In this document: in pieces, positions 1 through 10,251 of the stretch
How the letters are laid out: every line of letters starts with the position of its first letter
How positions within the stretch are numbered: the stretch's first letter is position 1
From: Gari tellinella
Lineage: Eukaryota; Mollusca; Bivalvia; Cardiida; Psammobiidae
Length of the DNA: 64,000 bases
Assembly: GCA_922989275.2 (NCBI GenBank)
Contig: OV277866.1
Span: forward strand, 52,629,246-52,693,245
Direction: 5' to 3'
The notes under the pieces: model-generated
What the model saw: only the letters and a program-made list of their open reading frames with translations
What the model was told of the DNA's origin: nothing
The model's database searches: none
Position numbers and translations under genes: made by a program

Positions 1-30
1 AATGTTATAAACGGGTTATCGGGTAACGGG

Positions 31-110
31 TTAAGGTTGAGAACTTCTAATGATATCGCACCGAAATCGGTACTCTACTTACAGTGATCGGCCATTCTGG
101 ACAAAATACT
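31..110 (+). mobile_element. Element M fragment (left part)
   Basis: Begins with TTAA and then shows the ACCGAAATCGGTACT and GATCGGCCATTC blocks that also occur in the complete element M at 50914-51122. The right part is replaced by a SINE. It is identified only by similarity to that other copy. Confidence 0.45.
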
Positions 111-360
111 GCAGGTTTTGTTTTGTTTTTGATTTTACGTCGCTTTCAACAGTATTTCAGTCATATCGCGACATCCAGCTAATTACAGGTGGAGGAAGAC
201 CCCAGAAGTCCTTTATGCACTGTTTCAGGCACAAATCGGCAACTGGGTAGAACCACCGACCTTCCGCAAGCCAGCTGGAAGGCTTCCCCACATGAAAAAT
301 CCGAACGACCCTACTGGGATTCGAACTCACAGCGGTGAGGAGCTTAGTGATAAACCACAT
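105..360 (-). mobile_element. tRNA-derived SINE, 5'-degenerate
   Basis: Read on the minus strand it has a tRNA-like head with a B-box (GAGTTCGAATCCC, near 316-328), then a body with AAGCCTTCCAGCTGGCTTGC, TCGGTGGTTCTACCCAG and GGGGTCTTCCTCCACC, and it ends in a short A/C-rich tail after GCGACGTAAAATC. These body motifs are typical of tRNA-derived SINEs widespread in bivalve genomes; I do not assign a named family. The A-box region is poor, so this copy is probably dead. Confidence 0.7.
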
Positions 361-487
361 TATTTCTTACCGACTTGTCACTAAAGAAAGGATACATTCT
401 ACTATTGTTAAGAAATGTGATAAGACAATAGACCTTAGCGACAAATTTACTCGCTATTTATAAACAGTACGCTTTAAGAATGCATTT

Positions 488-560
488 GTTTTATGCAAAC
501 AGAGTAGCCTTTGATCGGAGAGCTCCCTAAGGTCTGCACTGTTTGTCACTGTGCAATATG
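488..560. mobile_element. P4-type hairpin relic
   Basis: GCAAACAG and CTGTTTG-like ends flank a diverged GATCGGAGAGCTCC core, resembling the hairpin of family P4 with most pairing lost. No TTAA ends can be placed. Confidence 0.35.
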
Positions 561-682
561 TCCCACGAAAGTGGGTCGACGTCGACCAGGGCCGCAAATC
601 ATGGAAGGGTGTATCAATTCTTCTTTGGAACAACAACAGAACATCATTTAGCAACAAAATGTTATAAACATCGTTAAATTGA

Positions 683-916
683 TTAATTATCCCATAGCAT
701 GTTTCAGGTTACAACTTAAAGCAGGCTGAAAGTAAAGCAGAATGCGCCTTAAGGCGCATTTTGCTTTACTTTCAGCCTGCTTTAAGCAATCATTGATAAG
801 ATACATATTTTTTTTCTGATGAAGGAATTTCAATACTGTCTAAATATGCACTATTTACTTAAGTCGAGAAATAAGTTTTATGTGTAAAAAGGCATACTTA
901 TCGAGTAATGGGTTAA
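683..916. mobile_element. P3 MITE with 72-bp palindrome
   Basis: P3 family: TTAA at both ends, outer sequence of the TTAACCC...CCCATAG type, and a central hairpin bounded by CTTAAAGCAGG and CCTGCTTTAAG. Here the palindrome is 715-786 with an AATGCGCC-TTAA-GGCGCATT tip. The TTAA target and GGGTTAA end suggest mobilisation by a piggyBac-like enzyme; no ORF of note is inside. Confidence 0.75.
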
Positions 917-1385
917 ACATAGGATTCATTGACCTGTGTATTGTCTGCCTCTTTGATTTATCACTTGCAATATCTGTAACGGTATAAGCGGCAAATGAGC
1001 AATTTCCTGGCACCCCTAATGCAGGAATCAATCGAATCGCTAATTAGCTTTCCCCATTCACAATAACTTGATAGTTTCCGGGATAATCTAGAAATCGTCA
1101 TAATCACCGTTGTTTCGTATGCACCCCTTTATCCAGCTGAAAACGGTGGCAGTTTTCTTCTCAATTATACAATACTATAGCAATTAAAACGATAAACAGA
1201 CAGTTTGGCACGATACGTTTCAATGTCATTTTTGTTCATGTTTTTTCTTAACATTTATTGTATGTCGTAAAAAATGTTTATGTAGTATAAGTCAACGTTG
1301 TTTACTCCAAGCTGGTTAAGTTTTATTGCATCGTAACTGGGCGTAAATCAATTTACGTAAAGTCTAGATAATCCAGTCTACTCAC
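917..1385. other. No recognisable feature
   Basis: AT-rich sequence between two MITEs. I see no ORF, hairpin or family signature. Confidence 0.4.
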
Positions 1386-1600
1386 TAAGGTTACGTGTTA
1401 CCCTAATCCGAATTCTTTTAAGAACATTTGCAAACAGTTTGGATCCTGATCAGACGCCGCGTAACGCGGCGTCTGATCAGGATCCAAACTTTTTGACACT
1501 CGTTATAACGATTTTTTGAGACAAACAAAATTGATTTTAAAAATGATATAGATGACGGTTTTAAAAGAAGGCGATGTTATTACAAGGAAAAGGTCAATCA
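1386..1600 (+). mobile_element. P1 MITE, eroded arms, intact core
   Basis: The 65-bp core 1431-1495 (CAAACAG, then GGATCCTGATCAGACGCCGC, central TAA, and its complement) is nearly perfect. The outer arms only faintly resemble P1 (GACACTCGTTATA to the right, eroded CAGATGAC further out). The contrast between a sharp hairpin and blurred arms is notable. Confidence 0.6.
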
Positions 1601-2249
1601 ATTGACGTGAAGATCGGATTATTACAAGCACTTCAAAAGGGTCCGGGCGGCTACTGTGAGTGATTAACGCCCACCATTAGAATTGATCTGTTCAAACATC
1701 GATATTATTGGCCCCTGACATTTTTAAATAAACGTATCTAAATCTGGCCGCTTAATGACAAAAGCCCCGTAAGCCTGCTGAATATAGAAAGTACGTACAT
1801 ATAAAGTGGACACGTACTGGTCAGTATAAACGATATGCCATTCAAATATATCTTTAAACCGCGGAGAGCGTTCGTAGGCTATGATCATGACATCTGCTTA
1901 GGTCAAAAACTGAGTTTTCGCTATCAGAACTTCGTTAACATTTCAAAGAAATGTTCAAAATAGTGTTTATCCTGATCAGAGGTGACATTTGGCCCAAATT
2001 GTCTTTGTAACGGCAAAAGTTCGACAAAAGCAACAGACTGAGTATCAGCTCTTTTCCTACTCTATTATATCTTTCGGGAAACAAATTGCCGCCTGCAAAA
2101 AGTATTACTAATATTATAAATAGTTTTAAATAAAAGTAATGTAAAACCATGTGACAGAAAAAACCTGGATCCTTTGTCAGACGCCGAGTTTTTCTACGTA
2201 TGATCTGGTTCCAGACTATTTACAAATACCTATTTAGTTGAGTATAGCA
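1601..2249. other. Unassigned stretch with one hairpin relic
   Basis: Mostly featureless. At 2165-2228 a GGATCC...GTCAGACGCC...TGATCTGGTTCC relic of a CAAACAG-class hairpin is visible, without definable ends. Confidence 0.35.
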
Positions 2250-2476
2250 GAGCAATACTTTGCCCATTCACGTCCATGATACCGCCCACTTAAAATGTCT
2301 CGTTGGTTTTTATTTCTAAACATTTAATGTTTATGCATTTTGACTAAATAAACCTAGATATGAGTCTCAAACAGTTTGGATCCTGATCAGACGCCGCGTT
2401 ACGCGGCGTCTGATCAGGATCCAAACTGTTTGCAAATGTTATCGCAATTCGGACCAGGGCAGTCAAGGGGGTAATG
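2250..2476 (-). mobile_element. P1 MITE with perfect 65-bp palindrome
   Basis: The core 2368-2432 is a perfect inverted repeat around a single central base. To the right the arm reads GCAAATGTTATCGCAATTCGG and then GGCAGTCAAGGGGGTAA, a diverged P1 terminus in minus orientation. The left boundary is uncertain. Confidence 0.65.
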
Positions 2477-3239
2477 AGTTATACTGTTTGTTTACTCGTG
2501 TGGTCATTCACTGCTGGTCAGATAAATAAAACTATACAATGGAGGGGCAACACTGCCAAATCTGGACAAATTCTTGCAGTAGCTTTTAATTAAGTTTTAT
2601 CGATTCCACTCTTACTGTAGAATTGTTTGCAGGGATGGTTAGGTTGGGGTTTTACTGCGCTCTGAAAGTTCCTCGCACTGGAGTGAATACTATATACTAT
2701 ACCACAGTGGATAAGCCAATGAAAAGGTTAGTGTAGCTTGGATAACCGATAGGCGCTACGGCAAACTAATTTCTCTGGCGTTTTCTCTCTCTGCTATAAA
2801 AGTTATCTCTTTTTGAGTTGCTATCGTGGGATTGTTTGGCGTGGAATCTTAAATTCTATGAACATGGATTATATATAAAAGGATTACATGGAGGGATGTA
2901 TTTTCCCCACATAAATGGTAGATGCATATTTTTTATTGTTTTACTATTTTTTTAGAATAAAATGTCCTAACCTTTTTTTATGTCATATGCGACTAAACAT
3001 GGCAATGAAGAATCGTTGAATGTGTTGACGACAGGTAGTGTCAGGATGAAAGTTAATCTAAAAGCTTCACCAAGAGCTTTAGTACGCTCTATATCTGTCT
3101 GCAATATTGCTTAGAGTCGATTTATTTTCTCCCATAACAGTGTCAAAACAGTTTAGGTTCCATTTGAGACGTCGAATGACCACTAACCATAACTCTGTGT
3201 ACTTATAATCTCCAATTTGTCCGTGTCTTACAGTTCAAT
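2477..3239. other. No recognisable feature
   Basis: About 760 bp without a coding frame of note, hairpin or family signature. A TATAAAAG string at 2794 is unsupported by any downstream gene. Confidence 0.4.
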
Positions 3240-3415
3240 CTTAAATATATCTTGTAGGTTTTATAACAAAGCTTTTGAATTCTTCTAGTATAAACATTTT
3301 GAACCATTCTACTGTTGTTGTTTTTATATGACAACAAATACAAATGTAAATGTAAAACAGTGTAGACTCAAACCACCGGACTCCTATATCTCAGTCTACA
3401 CTGTTTGCAAATATA
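3240..3415 (+). mobile_element. Hairpin element related to P2/P4
   Basis: AACAGTGTAGACTC (about 3357) pairs with GTCTACACTGTTTGC (about 3397-3411), while the sequence between has lost the palindrome tip. The left arm (TTCTTCTAGTATAAACATTTTG and following) recurs inverted next to the P4-type core at 32.1 kb, so these two share a subfamily. Confidence 0.5.
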
Positions 3416-3641
3416 CACAGTGATCTCTAAGCAGTCACATGCTTTGCTTTTAAATCGTGAAAATACAAAGTTCGTTTAGTACGGTTGTAGCGTATTATAT
3501 TGGGTCCTGTCTGTATGTGTTATAATAGTGCACACTATGTTGGTGATTGTGTGCTGCAAGTATGTGTCTTATTGTCTAGTGTATATATTCCATTGCCATA
3601 AACTACAGTCAAGTTTGTATTTACCCATCACTCTATACGTC

Positions 3642-3892
3642 TTAACTCTTTCCTCCCTGAAACTTTAAATGGACAAATCCAGTTTCGATTTTAGTCTAGT
3701 CCATTTCTGACTTTTAAGGGTTGTTTTTGTCAATTTTTGGAGTTATGACAAACAGTGAAGACCCTGATCAGAGGGCTCCTTTCGGAGCCCTCTGATCTGG
3801 GTCTTCACTGTTTGCCTAGGACATGTGTACTATTCACATGTACCCTGTTTGAAAAGCACGCCTATATGCGGGACTAGGGTTCAAAGGGTTAA
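3642..3892 (+). mobile_element. P4 MITE, full length (251 bp)
   Basis: Flanked by TTAA on both sides (TTAACTCTTTCCTCCC left, GGTTCAAAGGGTTAA right). The 66-bp hairpin 3749-3814 has CAAACAGTGAAGACC arms, a GATCAGAGGGCTCC stem and a TTTC tip. P4 differs from P1/P2 in the GAGGGCTCC stem but keeps the CAAACAG boundary. Confidence 0.8.
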
Positions 3893-4142
3893 AGACGTGA
3901 TTGTTTAATTAATACAGGGTAGAAATCATGGAGCTGTCTGTATTAACATGTGACTTGATTAATACGATGTCTCTTTGAAGTGTTAATGTTACTCAATCCG
4001 GACATGAAACAATGGTTTAAGGGATTATTTTGGTAGTAAAACAGTCATTAGTAGAGTATGACACTGTTAATTAATGAATATAAATACAATGATATTTTCA
4101 CCTGGGTTCATTAGCACAGTAATGTCCTGATAGTATGACCTC

Positions 4143-4392
4143 TACAGTGGAGAATCTGTTATTCTTTCCCGTTTAAACGCAAACGTACGCAAACGCAAAG
4201 CACTAAAACGTAGAAAAGAACAACTTTTGGACACTTCTGATAATTCTTGTTTATCTTGGTGGCAAACAGTTTGGAGCCTGATCAGACGCCGGGTTACCCG
4301 GCGTCTGATCTGGCTCCAAACTATTTGTACTGCAAATAATAGTTTTAGCGTTAACGCGTTTATTGGGAAAGAATAACAGATTCCCCACTGTA
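4143..4392 (+). mobile_element. T1 MITE, full length (250 bp with TA)
   Basis: Reference copy of the commonest family. It is flanked by TA. The ends read CAGTGGAGAATCTGTTATTC and its complement, followed by the subterminal block TTTCCCGTTTAAACGCAAACG on one side and CGCGTTTATTGGGAAAG on the other. The middle holds a 65-bp hairpin (4263-4327: CAAACAGTTTGGAGCC, GATCAGACGCCGGG, central TTA). TA targets and CAGTG ends are typical of Tc1/mariner-type elements. Short frames of 60-90 codons read through it but are by-products of the inverted repeats. Confidence 0.9.
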
Positions 4393-4432
4393 ACAAAGAG
4401 ACGTGGCTTCGCTTTGTACGACATGTGCCTAT

Positions 4433-4694
4433 TTAACCCTTGCCCCTTTAGACTCACATTTTACTGCATTTAATCTATGCAGCCAGTGAAGAAAATGCAT
4501 GCAGTTCCAATTTTTACAGTCTTGAGCTGAACCATGAACAATATTTTATATAATTATCCTAGCAAATTGTAGTTTAAAGCAGGCTGAAAGTAAAAAAATA
4601 TTGCACTTTGATGTGCATTCTTTTTTACTTTCAATCTGAATTAAGGTGTAACCTTTCTTCAAAACTAGAGACAGGATATGGGGTAATATATTAA
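4433..4694 (+). mobile_element. P3 MITE, diverged
   Basis: TTAACCCTTGCCCC at the left and GATATGGGGTAATATATTAA at the right. The hairpin (about 4571-4636) is blurred: TTTAAAGCAGGCTGAAAGTA pairs with TACTTTCAATCTGAATTAA and the tip is decayed. Confidence 0.65.
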
Positions 4695-4806
4695 AACAGA
4701 AGGAGTGTAGAATAGAAAGTTCCTGCATGAGCTTTCTGTGATACATGTACATTCACCCTACTTTTAGCATCAGTCAGTATGAGATTATGTATAAATGATT
4801 GTATTC

Positions 4807-5044
4807 GAGGGGAGAATAATTTAACCTTTTCGCTTGAATGCAAACGAAACGAAACGTATTGCAGTAAATAAAACAACAGAAAAAAGTAAATTTCTAAAAC
4901 ATTATCTTAATCTGAGAGGTATTCAGTTTGTAACGCTTAGTTACCAGGCGTCTGACCAGGCTCAAAACGCTTTGCATTGGATATACTTGTTTTACATGTA
5001 GAATAAACGCATTTAATGGGAATGAATGACGTCTTCTCCACTAG
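4807..5044 (+). mobile_element. T1 relic
   Basis: Ends GGGGAGAATAAT and CTTCTCCACTAG, a CAAACGAAACG arm and a decayed core (TTACCAGGCGTCTGACCAGGCTC). All T1 landmarks are in order but many bases differ, so this is an old copy. Confidence 0.6.
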
Positions 5045-5386
5045 ATCTGAATTTTACTGTACATACGAATATTCTAGCACTACAGATCTAGACCTAGACG
5101 TCGCCATGCGTAAAGTCTTAATACGTGCGTAAACGCTGTTTACTAATGAACTACTTACATATTTAAGGATTACGTATCACATTTATACATGTTTGTTCAA
5201 TAAATATAACAATGGCATAAATATGTGCTTTACTCTGTCAGCTGGTTGAACAGATATTAATTAAAACCACCGGTGCAGACTAATGTCCGTGATTTAGGAT
5301 ATACTGTTACCTCATTTGTTTAAGACTCCAGTGAACCCTGGATATATTAGCAAGTTGTGGTAAGGTGTAAAATAATATATGGAATT

Positions 5387-5545
5387 CTCTCTCTCTCTCT
5401 CCCTGTGTGTGTGTGTCTCTCTCTCTCTTTCTGTCTATGTCTCTCTGTCTCTGTCTCTCTGTATATGTGTCTGTCTCTATTTCTCTCTGTCTCTCCCTCT
5501 CGCTCTGTATGTCTGTCTGTCTCTCTCTCTCTTTCTCTTTAGCTC
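5387..5545 (+). repeat. TC/TG-rich microsatellite tract
   Basis: Long impure run of TCTCTC with TGTG interruptions. Reading frames rich in Leu/Ser/Cys/Val cross it only because it lacks stop codons. Confidence 0.85.
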
Positions 5546-5978
5546 TCAGTATCTGTTTCTGTCTTTTTCTCTAAGTATTTCTTTCTATTTGTCTTGTGTC
5601 TGCCCTTTTGTCCCCATGCCGTCTTTGGTAGTTCTACCTGACCCCTACTTTATTTCGCTCTCTGTATTTCACCTCAAGCTTCGTCATTCTCTCTGTCTCC
5701 TTCTCTCTGCACAACTCATTACCTCTAATTCTCATAATTATGCATGTTTTAACCTTTTTGCCTTGACTGTCAAGCCTAAAGGTGTAACGTTACCTATGTA
5801 TGTCATTTGCTAGTACGTCCTATATAACGGTTACATCAGTTCGTATGCAAACTAATAACCCTGTCAAGAAGAACACACGTACACTGTGACATTACTGACA
5901 ACATTCCATACAGAAAAAACTCTACTTCTACGATCACTTAAACCAATGCTTCTTTCTGGTGTTAAATACAAATTATAG
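5546..5978. other. No recognisable feature
   Basis: Pyrimidine-rich decay of the preceding tract, then plain AT-rich sequence. Confidence 0.35.
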
Positions 5979-6050
5979 TTTAAAAGCAGGTTGAACGTAA
6001 AGCAGAAAGCTCCGGTAGGAGCTTTCTGCTTTACTTTCATCCCGCCTTAA
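5979..6050. mobile_element. CTTAAAG-class hairpin, P3/T3 hybrid
   Basis: Outer stem resembles P3 (TTTAAAAGCAGGTTGAACGTAAAGC) but the tip is AGAAAGCTCC-GGTA-GGAGCTTTCT as in T3. A TTAACCAGTTATAAAG...GGGTTAA segment follows to 6088. The mixed stem makes family assignment ambiguous. Confidence 0.55.
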
Positions 6051-6310
6051 GCATTAACCAGTTATAAAGTCAAAACATGGGTTAACCGTTACGTCAACCG
6101 CTGACTGCTGATTTATGTATGTTTTAATTGTAACTAATTATTTTTCTTTGGGCTGTAAGGCAGCTGCATGCTTGCCATTTCAAAGCTTGACATTTGACAC
6201 ATATTTGTCGCCGCCTTGTACAATTCTCTACATCGTTTGTACACTTCAACCTATCTCCGAGTGCACGTAATCCAACTGAACCTGTCTATTTGAAATACAA
6301 GTCAAGCTCG

Positions 6311-6440
6311 TACATGTTGAAAACGTTATTCCTTCCTAATAAACGCGTTTATACTCAAACGTATCATTCCCATTGCAAGCAATTGGGAGCCTGGTCAAAA
6401 GCCCGGTAATCTGGTCTGGCTCAAAACTGGTTGCGTGGAA
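6311..6440 (-). mobile_element. T1 left half, diverged
   Basis: GTTGAAAACGTTATTCC, AATAAACGCGTTTATACTC and a decayed core (GGGAGCCTGGTC...GGTCTGGCTC) are present. The other arm is missing. Confidence 0.5.
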
Positions 6441-6714
6441 ATGGTTGTTTTAACTCTGTATGCGACCACTAGTTGAGGCATTATTTATATCTTTATCAAA
6501 ATATATTTTACTATACTTAAAACAGGATAAAACCAATGCAGAAAACTTCTAGGGGAGCTTTCCGCATTACTGTTAATAAACATCAATCAAATCACGTGTA
6601 TTTAAGGTTACCAACGAATGGTATATAAGGTTATTGCCCAAAAATTCATTACTGACTTCAATAAGTGAGAAAATTGTTGTCTTTTTTCGGGACTATTTAG
6701 ATTGATGGTGTCCG

Positions 6715-6955
6715 TACAGTGGAGAATGTGTTATTCTTTCCCAATAAACGCGTTTACGCTAAAACTATTATTTGCAGTGCAAACAGTTTGGAGCCAGATC
6801 AGACGCCGGGTAACCCGGCGTCTGATCAGGCTCTAAACTGTTTGCCACCAAGATAAACAAGAATTATCAGAAAGTTGTTCTTTTCTACGTTTTAGTGCTT
6901 TGCGTTTGCGTACGTTTGAGTTTAAACGGGAAAGAATAACATATTCTCCACTGTA
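6715..6955 (-). mobile_element. T1 MITE, full length (241 bp)
   Basis: TA on both sides and a near-perfect core at 6780-6844. It lacks about ten bases of the GTCCAAAAG stretch between the core and the GCGTTTGCG arm (AGAAAGTTG instead), which explains its shorter length. Confidence 0.9.
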
Positions 6956-7124
6956 TGTCGGAGGCTATCCTGTATTACACTTTGTAGAATTAACCCATTT
7001 ATGCCAGGATACTTTAATAAACTATCCCAATGTGCTTGCTGGGATATTATATTGTAGATATACAAAGTTCGATCCGAAGACACTGCAGTGTTTGTTCATA
7101 CAGTAAAGCATTTCATATGGACTA

Positions 7125-7187
7125 GCAAACAGTGCAGACCCTAATGAGATGTCACGTAAAGCGTTTCATCAGAGTTTACATTGTTTC
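7125..7187. mobile_element. P4-type hairpin relic
   Basis: GCAAACAGTGCAGACCC and TCAGAGTTTACATTG flank a lost stem. Ends not found. Confidence 0.35.
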
Positions 7188-7216
7188 GTTAAATGCATTA
7201 AAGTAAACACTAGGCC

Positions 7217-7405
7217 CGTTACATGTATTCCATAGCATATTACTAGTTTTGAAGAAAGGTTACCACTTAGAGCAGGTTAAAAGTAAAGCAAATTGTGCCT
7301 AAAGGCGCTGTCTACTTTACTTTCAGCATGTTTCAAGCTACTATCTGCCAACCTATAGGAAAAAATGCTCATGGTACACAGAAATATTGCTGGATACTGG
7401 GTTAA
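7217..7405 (-). mobile_element. P3 MITE, diverged
   Basis: CCATAGCATATTACTAGTTTTG arm, a hairpin at 7266-7336 (CTTAGAGCAGG...CATGTTTCAAG) with several mismatches, and a GGGTTAA right end. Confidence 0.55.
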
Positions 7406-7488
7406 ATGTGTTAAGACCATTAATTTTCATACTTTCTAGTCTAGGTTTATTCTTCACGTGTTCAGTACGACTAGTCTAGAAGCTGCAA

Positions 7489-7670
7489 ACAGTGTTGATC
7501 CAGATCCAAATCAAACACCTATTAACTCGACATCTATCCTGAATTACGGAACAATACTGTTTGACACTGGTATCGATATTTCTTAGGACAAACTTCCAAA
7601 AAATATGTAGTGTTGATAAGTTAAAAGCAGACGACACATTTTAGGCAGACTATATTAAAATGCGGCGGAA
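7489..7670 (+). mobile_element. P1 relic
   Basis: GCAAACAGTGTTGATCC and CTGTTTGACACTGG outline a former hairpin. The right arm keeps AAAAGCAGACGACA, a P1 signature. Confidence 0.4.
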
Positions 7671-7733
7671 ATAGTTAACGCATTCTGCAGAGACATACAT
7701 GCTATAATTATACAGTGAACTGTAGACACGTGT

Positions 7734-7970
7734 TACAGTGGAGAATACATTGTTCTTTCCCAATAAACGCGTTTACGCTTAAACTATTATTTCCATTGCA
7801 AACAGTTTGGAACAAGATCAGACGCCGGTTTACCCGTCTGTTCAGACTTCAAACTGTTTGCCACCAAGATATACCTGATTTATCATAATTGTCCAAAAGT
7901 TGCACTTTTCTACGTTTTAGTGCTTTGCGTTTGCGTTTCGTTGTCTTTAAACGGGAAAGAATAACGTATA
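7734..7970 (-). mobile_element. T1 MITE, right terminus lost
   Basis: TA-CAGTGGAGAATAC left end, a core with a shortened stem (7799-7861), and a GGGAAAGAATAACG subterminal block that runs into TATATACATG where CTCCACTG should be. Confidence 0.75.
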
Positions 7971-8023
7971 TACATGCATATGTCGTTTATGCATCTGTGA
8001 GAGTGGCATTTCAATAAATTTTA

Positions 8024-8236
8024 TACAGTGGAGAAGGCCTTGCTCTTTCTCGTTTAAACGAAACTAAACGTAAATGTAGAAAATGAAGGCTTTTTGTTAA
8101 TGTTTACGATTTTTTCAAATATGACTGGCAAACATGTTGGAGCCTGGTCAGATCAGGCTCCAAACTGTTTTACATTTTAGTATACATTTACTTGTTACTG
8201 TTTTAGCATAAACGCATTTGTTTAGAAAGAATAACG
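8024..8236 (+). mobile_element. T1 MITE with truncated hairpin
   Basis: Good left end. The core (8129-8172) reads GGAGCCTGGTCAGATCAGGCTCC, so the GACGCC...GGCGTC tip has been removed between the two GATC motifs. The right terminus is eroded after AAAGAATAACG. Confidence 0.7.
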
Positions 8237-8329
8237 TTTTTTTCATATTATTAAAACCCCCTATTATGATTGCTATAAAGAATATAATCATGCTTCTAGT
8301 ATTGAAGCCCAGTAAAACATTTCGTGGTG

Positions 8330-8805
8330 ATTATTATGATGACGATGGCTATTAGTTGTATTGGAAGTAGTATATAGTTGTTGTTGTTTTTGTTATAGTA
8401 AAATGCATGTAGTAGCAGTAGAACAAGTAATAATTTAAGTATTATCAGTTGTTGTGGCAGTAGTGATAAGTGTAGTGGTGCTTGTAGTTGTAATTATAGC
8501 AGTAGTAGTAGTAGTAATACATTTGTAGTAGTAGTAGTAGTATTTGAAGAAGTCGTAATCGTAGAAATCGTTGTGAAAGTACAATAAACTGTATTTATAC
8601 ACGTAGCAGTAACAGCAGCACCAGTAATAGTAGAAGTACATGTACATGTACTAGTTGCAATATCAGTTGCATATTCTTCGTGTTGTAGTAGTAGTACTTA
8701 GTAACAGTAATAGTAGAAAGTGTAGAACTATAGAAGTACAAATGTAGTATATATGCTTCTACTACATTGTACTGCTGCTAGTAGCAGTTGTTGTTGTTGT
8801 AGAAG
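8330..8805 (+). repeat. Impure TAG/GTA trinucleotide tract
   Basis: Interrupted runs of GTA/TAG/CAG triplets over nearly 480 bp, continuing as AGTAGTTGAAGTAGTAG after the T1 element inserted at its right side. Confidence 0.8.
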
Positions 8806-9055
8806 TACAGTGGAGAATCTGTTATTCTTTCCCGTTTAAACGCAAACGTACGCAAACGCAAAGCGCTAAAACGTAGAAAAGAACAACTTTTAGACAATTC
8901 TGATAATTCATGTTTATCTTGGTGGCAAACAGTTTGGAGCCTGATCAGACGCCGGGTTACCCGGTGTCTGATCTGGCTCCAAACTGTTTGCACTGCAAAT
9001 AATAGTTTTAGCGTAAACGCGTTTATTGGGAAAGAATAACAGATTCTCCACTGTA
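8806..9055 (+). mobile_element. T1 MITE inserted in the TAG tract
   Basis: Full-length 250-bp copy. The left flank GAAG-TA and right flank TA-GTAGTTG are both trinucleotide-tract sequence, so the insertion used a TA supplied by the microsatellite. Confidence 0.9.
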
Positions 9056-9182
9056 GTAGTTGAAGTAGTAGTCGTTTTAGTCCCTACTATATACTGCCCT
9101 AACAAGTAACATATATATACCAATAGTTAGATCTAAATTATTCCTTAATTTGTGAGCCACAGATAAAAACGATATAGACATG

Positions 9183-9378
9183 TACAGTGGAGAATCTGTT
9201 ATTCTTTCCCAATAAACGCGTTTAGGCTAAAACTATTATTTGCAGTGCAAACAGTTTGGAGCCAAGATAAACAAGAATTATCAGAATTGTCCAAAAGTTG
9301 TTCTTTTCTACGTTTTAGTGCTTTGCGTTTGCGTACGTTTGCGTTTAAAAGGGAAAGAATAACATATTCTCCACTGTA
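9183..9378 (-). mobile_element. T1 MITE lacking its hairpin
   Basis: Both termini and TA flanks are intact and near consensus, but the sequence jumps from CAAACAGTTTGGAGCC straight to AAGATAAACAAG. About 54 bp (the rest of the hairpin) are missing with GCC/ACC microhomology at the join. Confidence 0.9.
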
Positions 9379-9583
9379 TTGAGATATTAGATTTAGACTT
9401 ATTTCGAAATATAATATACAATTTCGTGACGACACTTCGATATAATAACAAAATCAATACATGCGTTCATAATGAATAAAACCAATTCACCTATATTAGA
9501 TGAAATTGCAATGCTGGGTTACTGGTATATCATTTATCCATTAACCTGCAATCAATTTTATCGATTTATCATTAGCCCGGTAT

Positions 9584-9836
9584 TACAGTGGATCAGACGT
9601 TATTCTTAACTTACGAACAAGTTTATAAATACTGAAACAATTATATTTGGGTTCAGATCAGACGCCGAATAGCCCGCCGTCAAATTACACTCCATGCTAT
9701 TTGGTCATTCAGATTTTAATTAATCGCTGTCTAAAGTAGTTCTACAGATTGATAGTTTCTACATTTCATTTTTTGCGTTTGCGTTTAGTTTCTTTCTATC
9801 GGGGGAGGGGTCACGTTCATGCATTCCCCACTGTGT
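9584..9836 (-). mobile_element. T1 MITE, old copy
   Basis: TA-CAGTGGATCAGACG left end and GCATTCCCCACTG right end; the core remnant reads CAGATCAGACGCCGAATAGCCC. Order of landmarks is preserved but divergence is high. Confidence 0.6.
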
Positions 9837-9978
9837 AAATATACCACAATTGTTAGTCTTGGTAGACAAGTTGTACACGCATGACCTTACTCTATGTCAT
9901 TCAAATATTAATAATTGATATACATGTATACGTGACCAACCATGAAGATTTTTAAAAAAAAAAAAACGATCGGCTGCA

Positions 9979-10166
9979 TAACCCATTCATACAGAGTGGA
10001 TTCTTCAATGCTTATATATTGGATCAGTCCATTTTTATGTGAGGGGTGTCTGGTCTGAATTTCCTTTTTTAATGAAATTCTTATCCACACGCCGTGTATA
10101 CTCTAACCAGAGTCTACACTGTTTGTCTTTGACCCTTTCTTGGGAGATCGGCACAAATTGGTAAAT
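9979..10166 (+). mobile_element. P2 MITE, diverged and truncated
   Basis: TAACCCATTCATACAGAGTGG and TTGGATCAGTCCATTTTT match P2. Only the right half of the hairpin survives (CAGAGTCTACACTGTTTG), followed by GGCACAAATTGG. Confidence 0.55.
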
Positions 10167-10251
10167 GTATAAGAACTGTTGATGTTACTTTTTTTGCTTG
10201 ATGCAATGAACTTCCGACTTCTTTATCTCATAAACCGCTGAAACCTAAGGT

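Noticed and set aside
2790..2815. TATA-box promoter at TATAAAAG
   Set aside because: No coding region or transcript signal follows within the repeat-filled stretch.
4142..4457. Frames of 60-130 codons with recurring words such as TVWSQIRRRVTRRLIRLQTV and SCSFLRFSALRLRTFAFK on both strands at many loci
   Set aside because: They lie exactly on T1 elements, occur on both strands because of the palindrome, and vary at their ends with the flanks. They are translations of a non-coding MITE, not a gene family.
5379..5813. 144-codon Leu/Ser/Cys-rich frame, and a similar one at 12389-12781
   Set aside because: Produced by TC-rich microsatellites without stop codons.
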